DNA from: Ephydatia muelleri
Taxonomy: Eukaryota > Porifera > Demospongiae > Spongillida > Spongillidae
Reading direction: 5' to 3'
Assembly: GCA_013339895.1 (NCBI GenBank)
Contig: JABACO010000001.1
Coordinates: forward strand, 31,687,779-31,751,778
Length of the DNA stretch: 64,000 nt
Part shown: positions 53,218 to 63,634 of the stretch, in pieces
Layout: each line of letters begins with the position of its first letter
Position numbering within the stretch: the stretch's first letter is position 1
Program-made: the position numbers and the translations under genes
Notes under the pieces: model-generated
Told to the model about the DNA's origin: nothing
What the model saw: only the letters and a program-made list of their open reading frames with translations
The model's database searches: none

Positions 53218-53699
53218 CGGTGGCAGCGGTTGTTAGGTCAGTATATGTAGGCACATGTACATGTACGTGGTTCTCTTTTGAAGCACGTCATGCAATTACC
53301 GATGTTTCCTTCCCCTCACGCCGTAGATGGGACTCAGGAACACAATTGGGACATTATTTCAAACAGCTTCAGTCAACTATTGAGTGTTGAATTTATTTTG
53401 CAATTATTGTGCAAGTGATTTTATAACTAATCATAGAGAAGGCGTTGTGAGAGAAGCCGCGCGTGCATTCAGCGACAAATAGAATTTCACATTGTCCTTC
53501 GAGCACATAAAATGTTTGAAATAGGTTCATTTTAATAATGAGTGCCGAAATTACGAAAAAGAAGAGATATTCTGAATTAGAGCGGGCCATATAGGTGCGT
53601 ATCCAGGATTTCATAGGGGGCGGGGTTCACATAATTATAATCATAATCATAACATACAGTGTAAATCGCTGGCGGTTATAGAATTCTATAAGCGATCAC

Positions 53700-55015
53700 T
53701 GTTAATTCAGTCTAAAGGTTGACAACCATTATACGGGGATGCTAACCCTGTCAGCCATTCCTCTCCTGTCGTGGCACGAAGGTACGTTTTCAAGCGTCTA
53801 AGTACGCTAAAACTCCTCTCGCATTCACATGACGTGACTGGAAGGGTGCACGTGATGCGAAATAAACAATTAAGATTGGGAAACCTCTTTTCATTTGCAT
53901 GTGTAATAACTGAACCAATCACTGTTAAAATCTGTTCATTCGTGCTTCACACCTAATACACCCTATGATGTAACACCTGTTGTGCGCATGTGCGTGTGAC
54001 CGATAAATAATATAACACATGTAGTAGAGCTTCTGATGACATGGCAGGAATTTTATCTGAGCAGTTATTCCACTTTGTGTGCCATAAATGCACTTCATGT
54101 TCAAGAAAAATAGGAGGTAGTAAATCATCTGTATAAAGTTCTGCCAGGTCTTTAGTCAGTGATGCATAACTGTTAGAGGAGGTACTCATATTTGCAATCA
54201 GCACTAATGGAACGATGGACATTTATTGAATTGCCTTCTTTTGTAAATCTGAAAATCTGGTATCTATGTGTGCATTTGCCTCATCTAAGAATGGAGCAGT
54301 TATCACCCTTCTGTATTTTCAGTTATCACCCTTCTGTATTTTCCTCTGGATTACTGTCTGTCATGTTTGCCATCCCTACTTGTCAAGAGGAAGTGTTGGA
54401 GGTCCAGCATGAACCTTCTCATGAAGATGGTCAGCATGACCTTGCCACTTTTATGGTAATATTAATATTACTAAGTACATGTACGTCTTGCAACACCCTT
54501 TTGACTGAATCCACTTCATTATATGCATTGCAGATATCTTGTGCTTGACTCTGCATGCAGTGATATAGTCAATCTTTTTGTGAAACCCAACACATTATTT
54601 ACAACGGAGAATGCCATAATAAATTCAAACATTGTTTTTGCTGCTAAAAGTGATGTAGCCTTTTGTAAGGACTCCGCGTACCAGCCATCTTCAGTGCTGA
54701 TTGCTTCAAAACTGTAACGGCTCTCATTCGTTGAGAAGAACTGGTTTGTAACCGTGGGGTAGCAAAACCAAACGCTGACAATGGTGTCTTCCCACACCTT
54801 TTAGCCATTAATGTGCCTGACTGACGCGCAAGAGATCGTGACTGGGAGTCCTTGACTTCGATATACAACGTAAGAATTGTAACTAGATAGTCTGCCGCCA
54901 TTGCGTTGCTGTGCGCTTGCGCACTGTGGATGCTAGAACATTCTGAGTGAATTTTCAAATTGCGCGACGCAATTTCGAAACTGCACAAATCTACGAGTAA
55001 AATCAAATCATGCAA
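53700..55015 (-). pseudogene. hAT transposase remnant
   Basis: Reading on the minus strand: 54519-54797 has FEFIMAFSVVNNVLGFTKRL, the helical region before the insertion of hAT transposases. 53953-54222 has SLTKDLAELYTDDLLPPIFL and EVHLWHTKWN. 53707-53922 has PVTSCECERSFSVLRRLKTY and TGEEWLTGLA, the dimerisation domain. The order is correct for one decayed transposase with frameshifts or removed introns. 54644-55015 may contain more N-terminal sequence. The family matches 999-1750. Confidence 0.7.
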
Positions 55016-55384
55016 GGTATAAAAGGAATTCTGGAAAAAATGAAAAAAGAGCTAGACGGAGGATAGAGTTGAAGCGATTGTAGGAATGTTGATGTTGCGT
55101 AGTCTATATACATGCCGTGTGCTTGAATATCAAATTCGAAGTTAATTGTCTCGTTATAGTGTATACGCAAGCTAAGCGGTGGCGAAACGGGTCCATGACG
55201 TATACAAAGAAGCAGTCAATCCATTGATTGAGGTATTCCTAACGTGCCACTGACCAACCTTGAAGTGCATCCCAGAGCATGCTTCTCAACATTTTGGGTC
55301 TGTACATGTATATGCTGACATGCTAAAGCAAGTAATGATTGAAAACTAGTATTATAAAACTTAGACATGATTATCGATGTTACT
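55016..55384. other. no gene seen
   Basis: Unique AT-rich sequence between the hAT and Gypsy remnants. Confidence 0.4.
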
Positions 55385-55680
55385 GATGTGTGTGTTGCTG
55401 CCAGGAAAAATCCTACTCAGGGACGTAGAGCACCGTTGCAGTGTGTCAAATCTGGTTTCCCTCTACAGGTCACAACAGTTGCCATCGTGGGCCCTTTTCC
55501 ACATGGACAAAGTGAGAATGCGCATATTCAGGTAGTCTCTGATTACAGTGTATTTCACCCGATGGGTCGAGGCATATGCTATTCCGAACCAGGAAGCTGT
55601 GACAGCAATTCTAGAAGAATTTTTTGTTTTGTCGGTTTTCCATGTCGGTGTCACAGGAAATTCTGTCGCTAGGAAATATT
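55385..55680 (+). pseudogene. Ty3/Gypsy integrase core fragment
   Basis: Encodes VCVAARKNPTQGRRAPLQ and VTTVAIVGPFPHGQSENAHI, then, after a shift near 55545, YFTRWVEAYAIPNQEAVTAI and LEEFFV. This is the start of the rve integrase core; the first catalytic Asp (normally VDIVGP) is Ala here. The rest of the core is missing. Confidence 0.7.
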
Positions 55681-55754
55681 GCCGTGTCGTTGCTATAGTT
55701 GAGAAATTTTATGATATCTTAGAGCGTGTACACCCATCGGGTCTGGTATGGCAT

Positions 55755-56203
55755 ACGTTTAGTTAGCCAATCGGACAGCATCGGAGTCATTCCAATACCG
55801 ACTCTTTTGAGATGCCTTAGTGACAGCTGAATTGTCTGCCTTTTAGCAGCACGGTTCTCCTCGAGGTCCTCTTGATAGCGCTGCCTTTTAGCAGACCGCT
55901 TAGATTCAATATCTGCGTTGTAGCTGTCGCATACAGAACCTTTCTTTTCGGGATGAGCCTTGTAGCTGTCGCGTACAGAGGCCTTGTTCTGTTCAGGAGT
56001 CGCTTGATAGCGCGTTTTGTGACACGGACCAACATCAACTATAGATCTTTGTTTTGTCGTTCGATTGTGACAAATATATAAGCGATCCGTTTCTCCGTTG
56101 TCCCTCTAGACGCAATTTACGTTTTTTTTGTTAAGAAAACAATGATACTCATCAATCCTCAATCATGCAATCCTATGTGGAACCTTGCTGACGCAGGTTC
56201 CGA
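55755..56203 (-). mobile_element. Helitron 5' fragment, third copy
   Basis: On the minus strand it begins TCGGAACCTGCGTCAGC at 56203 after host A. It continues through the 5' leader, a reduced basic repeat region with only a few units (frames broken) and the AAKRQRY units, and ends near 55755 before the splice donor. There is no 3' end. Confidence 0.75.
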
Positions 56204-58260
56204 TATAATTGGAACACCGCATAATTATGTACAGTGTATATGGGACGAAAAGGCATGTTTTTATCAAGTATTCAATTTCTTATTTTTACATTCTAGAAGC
56301 CTGAAATGTCCTTTACACATTACTTCTTACGCACTGAGAATCGAAGTATCTGTCATGGAGTTGTACGGCTCTGGATTTTTAATTAGCCATACACATTTCA
56401 AGCGTTACAGTTCTATTGCGCGTACTGGAAATTTTATAATGTATACGTTAGGTCACTTTTCGCTGAACATGATGGCCAGCAATTGCGGACATGAATTATT
56501 TGAATTCCCTAATACGCGTAATAAAATTATTGTACATGGAGTCTATGGGTAATTTCTATCAATCGCGCACAGTATAGTACCAAAGACTTGTAGTAAAGTT
56601 TACAAACCTGAGTATGATACCGGGACAAATAACACATTGTTTGTATATCATCTGTTCTGTAACAATTTGCCCTCATCAATTTCAAAACGGGGTTTTGTTT
56701 TACTGCATACATTTAATGGCTGGCATACTTTTGATCACTTTTTTTCCCTTTCCTATTTTACCGCGTGGACGATCTATTGAAGATTATAAAGTGGATTCTG
56801 AAGCCAAAGCTATTTGCATATTTATATGTGCAAATAGCATATCTACCCCATGTGCACGTCTATTTCTAGATTCAAGTATGTGAATTCTAGTTCCCCGTTC
56901 AAGCCATAAATTATTAATAATGAATTAAACGTCATAACGTTGCCCAAGCACTCCTCAAAGCCTTGCTTCTTGTACGATACTACTATACCACTACCCGGCC
57001 AACTCTCAGACATGGCAGCATACATTCACGACCCCGGTCGTGTGTCCGTGGAGTATGTTGGAACGATGTTTCCTAGCTTGGTACTTTTGTTATATTGCTA
57101 TAATATGAATTAACACTCAGCAACAGCCATCACCAAACAGCGAGAATAGGGTTTTTTTGACAGTATTTTACGTAACTGAAAGCTATATGCAGCCTTCTCT
57201 GTGATCACGCGTGCGTAGGATCAGTTTTGATCGAAACACGAAGTGTGTAAGCAACTTCCCACCGCATGTACGATCCATATGAATAGGGAAGCCCTAGCTG
57301 CTAGAACGCCACACGCATCGACGCATAATTCCCACAAACGCAAAATACAAGACAACTCTTGCGCGATCGCGTTTCATAGGTTGTGCCTTCAAAATTGTAC
57401 CACAATATCTCAGCGAAGAGTCTGAGACACGTTTGTTTATGTGCCGATTGCGAGTCGATGGTGCATGGTTTCCTTCTCAGCACATACAACTCACTACCCT
57501 GTGGTGGAGTCACCAAGATTATTGATATTATATTTATGGTACAGCACGCCACCATTAATTTGTTGCTGATGCCTTAATTGAGCTGGAGACCGACTCGAAA
57601 TATTCCGTATTTCTACCAGTTCTTACTTCGGCGGGTGAGTATTATTGTTAATCCAACCTCTGTTGTTAGTACCTAAACCCTGCAAGGGGCCGTACCCTAG
57701 CTATGCCATTGCTATTACAAGTCGAGACAACCAAAATCATCGGACAATGGAAAGGAGGGATTACGACGTAACCAAGGAAACCCATAATATGGCTCGTTCT
57801 ATTGTGTCTCCCTACAAGGCAGTACTCGGGATCTGACTACTCTGTTACAAGCAATTCATTAAACATGCAAGCAAGAGAGATACCGGTACCGTTCACTATT
57901 ATACATGCATGGATAATCCTTTTGTCTTACACTGTAGTTTAATACTCCATTCAGTACGCATTGATTCACACCGGATATATTACATATACATTAAGATTAT
58001 TCGATTAGAACGCTATACTTATATTCGTGTGCTAGCATAGTTCATTGGCCATTCAATTAGCGTCTTTTCAAATTTGCAACGAATGGAGTCATCGGATCAC
58101 CATGCGGAACCAGTTCTCGAGAAGTGCTTCAAAAGAATAATAATAATGGGAGTCTGACACAAATACTTCATGTCATGAGTGGACATCCTTAACTGGTGAA
58201 AATAAAAGGAAAGTTCTTAAGGTACAAATACACTTGACATTAGTAACATGTACATTGTGT
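56204..58260. other. no gene seen with confidence
   Basis: Several short open frames lack domains. The frame at 56142-56552 starts inside the Helitron end and is unlikely to be real. Nothing repetitive was recognised. Confidence 0.4.
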
Positions 58261-58261
58261 A

Positions 58262-58472
58262 TACCAGCTGCTTCCTTCAAAGATGAAAGACATCCCTCTG
58301 CCTAGTGCCCTGCGCACAACAGTAGTGAAGTTATGGGAGGTACTATGTGCAGTGAGTCAAATCACTTGTCACCAAATGACTTCTTTTCGTTGTTGGCATA
58401 TGGAATCCGAAGTATTTAAGCATACTGTCTAATGAATCACCCCACCCATGCAGAATGCAATTCCACCAAAAG
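58262..58472 (+). CDS. possible upstream exon(s) of the gene split by the LINE
   Basis: A frame reading LLPSKMKDIPLPSALRTTVV then KLWEVL resembles the helical segment that precedes the domain below in related proteins. A 20-base exon-like piece ending CAAAAG/GTAAGT (58453-58472) is also plausible. Junctions are not certain. Confidence 0.3.
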
Positions 58473-58534
58473 GTAAGTTTAGCTTGTGTGCAAATATAAT
58501 AAGGATGAAATGCTACTCTATTCTGTCTATACAG

Positions 58535-58826
58535 GCCAAACAATGGGTTCAACTCTTCTTAAGCATCAAAGAAGAGGGTCACCAAAACAAATATGTAACT
58601 CCTTACATGCATGCAATGGAATACCATGTCCCAAACATTATACGCCAATACGGAAATTTGAAACAATTTTCATGTCAAGGTTGGTAATGCACTGTACTTC
58701 TTTCTTGATAGTTATTTATGCACTTCAGGTGTTGAGAAACACAACGATGATGCAAAAAGAAACTACTTCTCTAGCGATGCACCAGCTGACATTATGATGA
58801 CAGAGTACAGGCTGGAGTTGCTGCAG
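58535..58826 (+). CDS. C-terminal exons of a conserved unnamed gene, interrupted by a LINE
   Basis: Exon 58535-58679 (acceptor TCTATACAG) encodes WVQLFLSIKEEGHQNKYVTP, YMHAMEYHVPNIIRQYGNLK and QFSCQG. A 49-nt intron (GTTGGT...CACTTCAG) joins in phase to 58729-58826 (VEKHNDDAKRNYFSSDAPAD, then MTEYRLELLQ). The frame then meets the AAT-repeat tail of a LINE. The lost end reappears at 62483-62575 in phase as RDSAYWHEGGIEALRAKRRE-like sequence. From memory, TPYMHxxxYHVP...GQGVEKxNDD is a signature of uncharacterised, probably transposon-derived proteins of cnidarians and sponges. Function unknown. Confidence 0.65.
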
Positions 58827-58922
58827 GAATAATAATAATAATAATAATATTTCTCAATGCATTGTACAGATAATGCACTGAAGAGGCAAGTAATGGCATG
58901 TGTAAATGCACTTATATACTTC

Positions 58923-61649
58923 CTATTTAAATGGATACAGTTTACAAAAGGGAGATAGATCTACAGTTTTGAGGCGACACATGAAGGTGATGATATTCTT
59001 TGCAGATACAACATGTTGTGGTAAAGAATTCCAAATAGGAACAACCCGAGATGAAAAAAAGTATAGCCGAAAATCATGACGAGGTATGGTGACCGACTGG
59101 AGCCTGTATGAATTCCCACGAGTGGAATGAACGTTTGAAATGACTGTAAACATCTCAGCTGCATCAATATCCAAAAGCTTATTCACAATTTTGTAACACA
59201 TTGTAAGGTCAAAATAGATACGACGATATTCTAATGATGACAAATTAAGATTTGCTAACCTGGATGCATAATCCATGCGAGGAAGCCTTGCACGTTTATA
59301 AATTTCTCGTGTGAAGTAACGCTGTACTCCTTCTATATGTTCAATATCTTTAAACAGCCAAGGATTCCAGACTGGAGTGTTGAATTCTAAAAGTGGCCTA
59401 ACGTAGGTTTTAAATACACGTAATAGAATGCTGACATCACTAGTATGGAAACCTTTTAGAAGTAGAGAACATCTAGAATACGCTTTGGCCGTAATGGATG
59501 AGCAATGAATTCCAGGTTTAAAATCTGATGAAACATAAACACCAAGATCACGAATATAAGATACTTGCTCTAAGGTTATCCCACATAATGAGTATGATGT
59601 ATCAGATATTTGCTTTCCAAAGGAGATGACATTGCATTTTTGAAAGGCAATGCTAAGTTGCCAATTAGATGCCCAATCACAAAATGCAGATAATGAACTT
59701 ACAAATGGAGATGTATCCCCAGTAGAATGATGAAAATAAATTTTAGTATCATCAGCGAAGATTTTAGCTTTAACAGGTGATGACAAACAATCTGGAAGGT
59801 CGTTAATATATATGAGAAAAAGAAGTGGACCTAAGACAGAACCCTGAGGAACGCCACTAATGACAGGTAGTGGGGTCGACAAATTTGAACCTATGTAGAC
59901 ATGTTGATATCGATTACTAAGAAACGACTTTATCCAAGCAAGCAGATGAGAATGGAAACCGTAAGATTCTAACTTTAGTAGAAGCTTTTGATGCGAGACG
60001 GAATCAAATGCCTTAGCAAAATCTATATAAACTGCATCAACCTGCATCTTAGCATCAGGTAGCAATGACATTTCATTTAGTGTTACTAAAAGTTGAGTAC
60101 AAGTAGACCTTTTGGGTAGAAAACCATGCTGATCTTTTGATAACAGACCATTTACCCTGAGGAAATGAACCATTGATTCAGAAATAATTGATTCCATCAC
60201 TTTACAACATATGCTGGTCATAGAAACAGGGCGATAGTTACTAGGAAGTTGACGAGCACCCTTTTTAAAAATTGGACACACATAACTGACTTTCCAAACA
60301 GCAGGTAAGATACTGCTTTCCATAGACATAGTAAACAGACAACTTAGAGGGAATGCTATTGCGGGAGCAATAGACTTCAGAAAAAATGCCGGAAAACCAT
60401 CAGGTGTTTTAGAGCATTTGTTTGGTAGGTTCCTAAGAGATCTCAACACTTTGTCATAAGTAAAACTAATGATATTTAGAGACTTTGTACTTTGTATACG
60501 AAGAGGAAAATGTTGGGGTTTGCCATTGTCTTTAGTAAAAACAGAAACAAAGTATTTATTGAGAAGTTCACATTTGTCACAATCTTCAATAGCCAAAATA
60601 CCATCATCACTCAATAGTGGAGGTATACCCACACTATTATTAAGTTTGGAGTTAGCATAGGCATAAAATCTAGATATGTTCTTGCTTTTAGCAATATCAA
60701 GCTCCCTTAAAGAGTAATAAGACTTGACTGCATCATCGTATTGTTTAGCATACTGTCGATATATCAGCTTATTCTTGGGGTACCAGTATTTTTTCTTTAG
60801 AAGTAAGGAACGAATGTGCTTTGGAACAGAAGATTTCCTAGGATGAATACGAGAAAGGGGTACAAATTGAGAGACTGAATACTCCAAAACTTGTGATATT
60901 TTAGTCCAGAATTCATCTGCATCTAGACTGGTATTGTAAAGTACTAACCAATCAACACCTGATAGATACGATATAAGAGAAGGGTAGTCAGCATGTCTAA
61001 AGTCTCGAAAACAAGGACTATGATTGGGTTTAGGTATACCAGGACAAAGGATTGAGAAGTCCACTGCGCTATGATCACAGGTACTGGAGAAAGGCTCAAC
61101 AACTGCTAAGTCATGGATTAAACATGGGTTCGAAGCAAAGACAAGGTCAATACAATTTGGGCCATGTGTAGGACAATCAACAACTTGTGTAAGACCATTC
61201 TGAAGCGTGCAGGTTACAAAATTGTTCTGTGCAATTGAACCATGGCCTGATGGAATCTTCCAGTTAATATGAGGATAATTGAAGTCACCAACATAAAACA
61301 CACACCCTTTGGTATATGTATTTAAAAGGGAACAAATACAAGCAGTGTGGCCAACATCATATGCCAAAGAAGGTGGGTTATAAATACATACACAGCGAAT
61401 ACATGGATAACCACTAACCAAGAGATCAAGAACAATACATTCCAGTGATAAGAATACAGGGTCAAGATCAACAAAAACAGCCTTTAATGAGTTTTTCACA
61501 AATATTGCAACACCACCATATCCACCACCTCTATCTTTTCTGAAAATATTATACACATAATTGGGCAGTAAAAGAGAATCAGGAAAATCAGAATGCAGCC
61601 AAGTTTCGGTAACAAAGATAATATCATATTTGGCAGAATTTAGTAGCAT
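58923..61649 (-). CDS. LINE ORF2: endonuclease and reverse transcriptase
   Basis: 908 residues from the first ATG. The frame is open to the ORF1 stop at 61731-61733, and the true start is probably earlier (FNARSLCNKL precedes the ATG, as in related endonucleases). The apurinic-like endonuclease shows IIFVTETWL, GDFNYPHINW and DHSAVDF. RT motifs are YRPVSMTSICCKVME, KRSTCTQLL, VYIDFAKAFDSVSHQ, ISGVPQGSVLGPLLFLIYIN and FADDTKIYF (catalytic Asp pair near residue 630). The C-terminus (FNTPVWNPW, RYFTREIYKR, CYKIVNKLLD) is typical of CR1/L2/Rex-type elements, with no RNase H. The uninterrupted frame suggests recent activity. Confidence 0.92.
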   Translation of the reverse strand: MLLNSAKYDIIFVTETWLHSDFPDSLLLPNYVYNIFRKDRGGGYGGVAIFVKNSLKAVFVDLDPVFLSLECIVLDLLVSGYPCIRCVCIYNPPSLAYDVGHTACICSLLNTYTKGCVFYVGDFNYPHINWKIPSGHGSIAQNNFVTCTLQNGLTQVVDCPTHGPNCIDLVFASNPCLIHDLAVVEPFSSTCDHSAVDFSILCPGIPKPNHSPCFRDFRHADYPSLISYLSGVDWLVLYNTSLDADEFWTKISQVLEYSVSQFVPLSRIHPRKSSVPKHIRSLLLKKKYWYPKNKLIYRQYAKQYDDAVKSYYSLRELDIAKSKNISRFYAYANSKLNNSVGIPPLLSDDGILAIEDCDKCELLNKYFVSVFTKDNGKPQHFPLRIQSTKSLNIISFTYDKVLRSLRNLPNKCSKTPDGFPAFFLKSIAPAIAFPLSCLFTMSMESSILPAVWKVSYVCPIFKKGARQLPSNYRPVSMTSICCKVMESIISESMVHFLRVNGLLSKDQHGFLPKRSTCTQLLVTLNEMSLLPDAKMQVDAVYIDFAKAFDSVSHQKLLLKLESYGFHSHLLAWIKSFLSNRYQHVYIGSNLSTPLPVISGVPQGSVLGPLLFLIYINDLPDCLSSPVKAKIFADDTKIYFHHSTGDTSPFVSSLSAFCDWASNWQLSIAFQKCNVISFGKQISDTSYSLCGITLEQVSYIRDLGVYVSSDFKPGIHCSSITAKAYSRCSLLLKGFHTSDVSILLRVFKTYVRPLLEFNTPVWNPWLFKDIEHIEGVQRYFTREIYKRARLPRMDYASRLANLNLSSLEYRRIYFDLTMCYKIVNKLLDIDAAEMFTVISNVHSTRGNSYRLQSVTIPRHDFRLYFFSSRVVPIWNSLPQHVVSAKNIITFMCRLKTVDLSPFCKLYPFK

Positions 61650-61730
61650 ATAAAGAGTAGTTAACTTATTGCATAAAGAACGTGCATTGAATAACTTACA
61701 ATGAAGAAAGCCAGAACTTGCCTCGTGTCC

Positions 61731-62474
61731 CTAACAATTACTAGCAGGCACTGATGTAACAGAACTACCAGTTGTACGTTCTTTTACCGTCCAACTAGCC
61801 ACATTTCCACGCCTGTCAATAAAGAACTCACGACCAGTTTCATCTTTCTTCTGCCTCAAAACATTATACAGTTCTTTAATTCTCGAACGCTCAACAAAGG
61901 AATAAGAACGGCGAATAAATACAGACTTGTACTTGCTTGAATCTCTCAACAATTTAGCTTTTTAGAGTAACGAGTTATGGACAATCGAGGAGGAAAGTCG
62001 GACCTTGAGTAAGCGCGGCTTAGATTGGGAAACACCGACATCTGATTGCACTTTGCCTAGCCGGAACACGTCCACAGCCTTTACATCATTCACACCAAGA
62101 GAGTCAAAAATGTCCTTGACAGTTTCAAAGTCTTTGATGGTACTACCCGTTTCAGGAAGCCCATATAAAATCACGTGGTCTCTGTTATTGATGGCCGAGA
62201 CAGCGTCTTTTACCGCTTTATCAACATCAGGAGAACAGACACGCTGAGCAGGAAGTAAAGAGTCCTTTAGGTCGCTAAATTTCTCTTCCACTCGAGCAAC
62301 AAACTCATCTAGCTTTTTCTCCACTTCTTCTAGTTTAGCCGGCAAACTTCTAAGTCTAGCTTCGCAACATGGACAAGTGACGCAAACCTTCTTGACAATA
62401 GCCAGAACGTCTGAAACAACCTCAGAATAGGTAGAAGAACACTTGGCGTGAATATAGTAGAGAAAAGAGGGCAT
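61731..62474 (-). CDS. LINE ORF1 with one internal stop
   Basis: About 247 codons: a Cys cluster (VCVTCPCCEARL), a coiled coil (LEEVEKKLDEFVARVEEKFS), an RRM-like segment (DHVILYGLPETG...VKAVDVFRLGK...PRLLKVRL) and a C-terminal basic domain (YKSVFIRRSYSF...). One in-frame TAA at 61962-61964 splits it into 170 and 73 codons; otherwise the frame is continuous. ORF1 proteins bind the LINE RNA. The terminal TAG (61731-61733) is in the same phase as ORF2, with no gap between them. Confidence 0.75.
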
Positions 62475-62482
62475 ATACTAAG

Positions 62483-62575
62483 AGGGACTCTGCTTACTGG
62501 CATGAAGGTGGAATTGAGGCCCTCCGAGCTAAACGTAGAGAAGCAGTACAAAGGCCATCAATCCCTGAAGGTTAA
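62483..62575 (+). CDS. final exon part of the LINE-interrupted gene
   Basis: RDSAYWHEGGIEALRAKRRE followed by AVQRPSIPEG and TAA. It is in phase with LLQ at 58826 if the LINE is removed, and the YWxxGG...KR motif is the usual end of this unnamed protein family. Confidence 0.55.
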   Translation, partial: RDSAYWHEGGIEALRAKRREAVQRPSIPEG

Positions 62576-63330
62576 TTATATGTGACACAGAGCTGTAACA
62601 ATTCATGAACCATTTCTACAGATATTTAACCACCTACAAGACTTCTTTACTAGCTCTTGCCATCTTCAGTATCTTTAAAGAGCATTGTAAGCAAAACAAA
62701 ATGCATGCCTTTTTCTGGCCTAGCTGTATCTGAATTTCACCCCTTTAGGAATATGTTTCCTACAAGTTGTGGAAGACCATGACCTTTACAAAAGAATACC
62801 AGCTGATGTGGTCAGGACATGATAACAGAGGTTCTAAAGGAGACCACATGCAGGATCTTATCCCCAATTGATGATGCAGGAACAATGATAACTGACATAT
62901 GTGCAGCAGGGCTCATCACATAAAACATATAAGTTCATCCCTGCATAGTACACAGAATCAGATGCATAGAAAACATATATGGTTAGCATATTTCCTACAG
63001 GTAATATATGAGAGGGGAGGCCAGGAAGGATGTGGGGTGGGAAGCATTCTGATTTCTATATGAGAAGTGATGTCTTTGTTCAAAGTATTACCATGCACTA
63101 TAAATGTCTGCTGCTATTTTTATACTGCTGATTATGTGTAGGCAGAAGTATGGGGATGGAGTGGGAGGGCTAATGGCTTTTAGCAGGCTTTTAGTATTCT
63201 GATATTATTGTGAGAAATGACAATGACAAGAGTAACTAATTCATAATTTATTTGATGAGCATGACAATGAAATGTAAGTTGGAAATACATATTATATATT
63301 ATACTTACTTCTTCACAAGAAGGTGAAGTC
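62576..63330. other. no gene seen
   Basis: No coding or repeat signal that I can support. It could be the 3' UTR of the interrupted gene at its left side. Confidence 0.4.
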
Positions 63331-63540
63331 TTGCCCAGGGTACAGACCACACCCAGACAACACAACTAACTAGCAGCTAGAGATATTTAACCCATTCTTG
63401 CCCAGGGTACTGGCCACACCCAGGCAACACAAGTAGATAGATTTAGCCCAATCTTGCCCAGGGTACAGACCACACCCAGACTACACAACTAACCAGCAGC
63501 TAGAGATATTAAACCCATTCTTGCCCTGGGTACGTACAGA
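63331..63540 (+). repeat. 55-66-bp tandem repeat, about 3.3 copies
   Basis: Units beginning TCTTGCCCAGGGTACAGACC recur at about 63332, 63397, 63452 and 63518, each with CACACCCAG and AACACAA. The second unit is 11 bases shorter and lacks the AGCAGCTAGAGATATT part. Confidence 0.8.
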
Positions 63541-63616
63541 CCAACTCGGTTAATCAGCATCAGCTAAAGTGATTCTTCCTAATGTGCACCCCAGCAAAAA
63601 GAGCTGGGAGTATGTG

Positions 63617-63634
63617 GCGCGCGCGCGCGCGCGT
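63617..63634 (+). repeat. (GC)n dinucleotide run
   Basis: About nine alternating GC units, a sequence type able to form Z-DNA. Confidence 0.85.

Larger units (their letters stand above)
52093..53480 (-). mobile_element. Gly-block LTR continued, right of nested Helitron
   Basis: Matches the LTRs at 40.07-41.57 kb in the same orientation. It joins across the Helitron to 48812-48840, PBS and gag, so its LTR sense is minus. Past about 53480 it follows the copy 1 type flank (into hAT remnants) instead of the c/d-type LTR start, so its TG end is not found. Confidence 0.65.
58827..62482 (-). mobile_element. L2/CR1-like LINE, near full length
   Basis: The element is on the minus strand: ORF1 (62474-61731), ORF2 (61730-58923), a short 3' UTR and an (ATT)n tail at 58828-58851. 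It interrupts the last exon of the gene starting upstream. The insertion is bounded by CTGCAG before it and AGGGACTCTG after it, with at most a few bases duplicated. Apart from one stop in ORF1 both frames are intact, so it is a young insertion. Confidence 0.8.

Noticed and set aside
56142-56552. 136-residue open frame
   Set aside because: It begins inside the Helitron 5' end, has no domain or conserved start, and its composition is like random AT-rich sequence.
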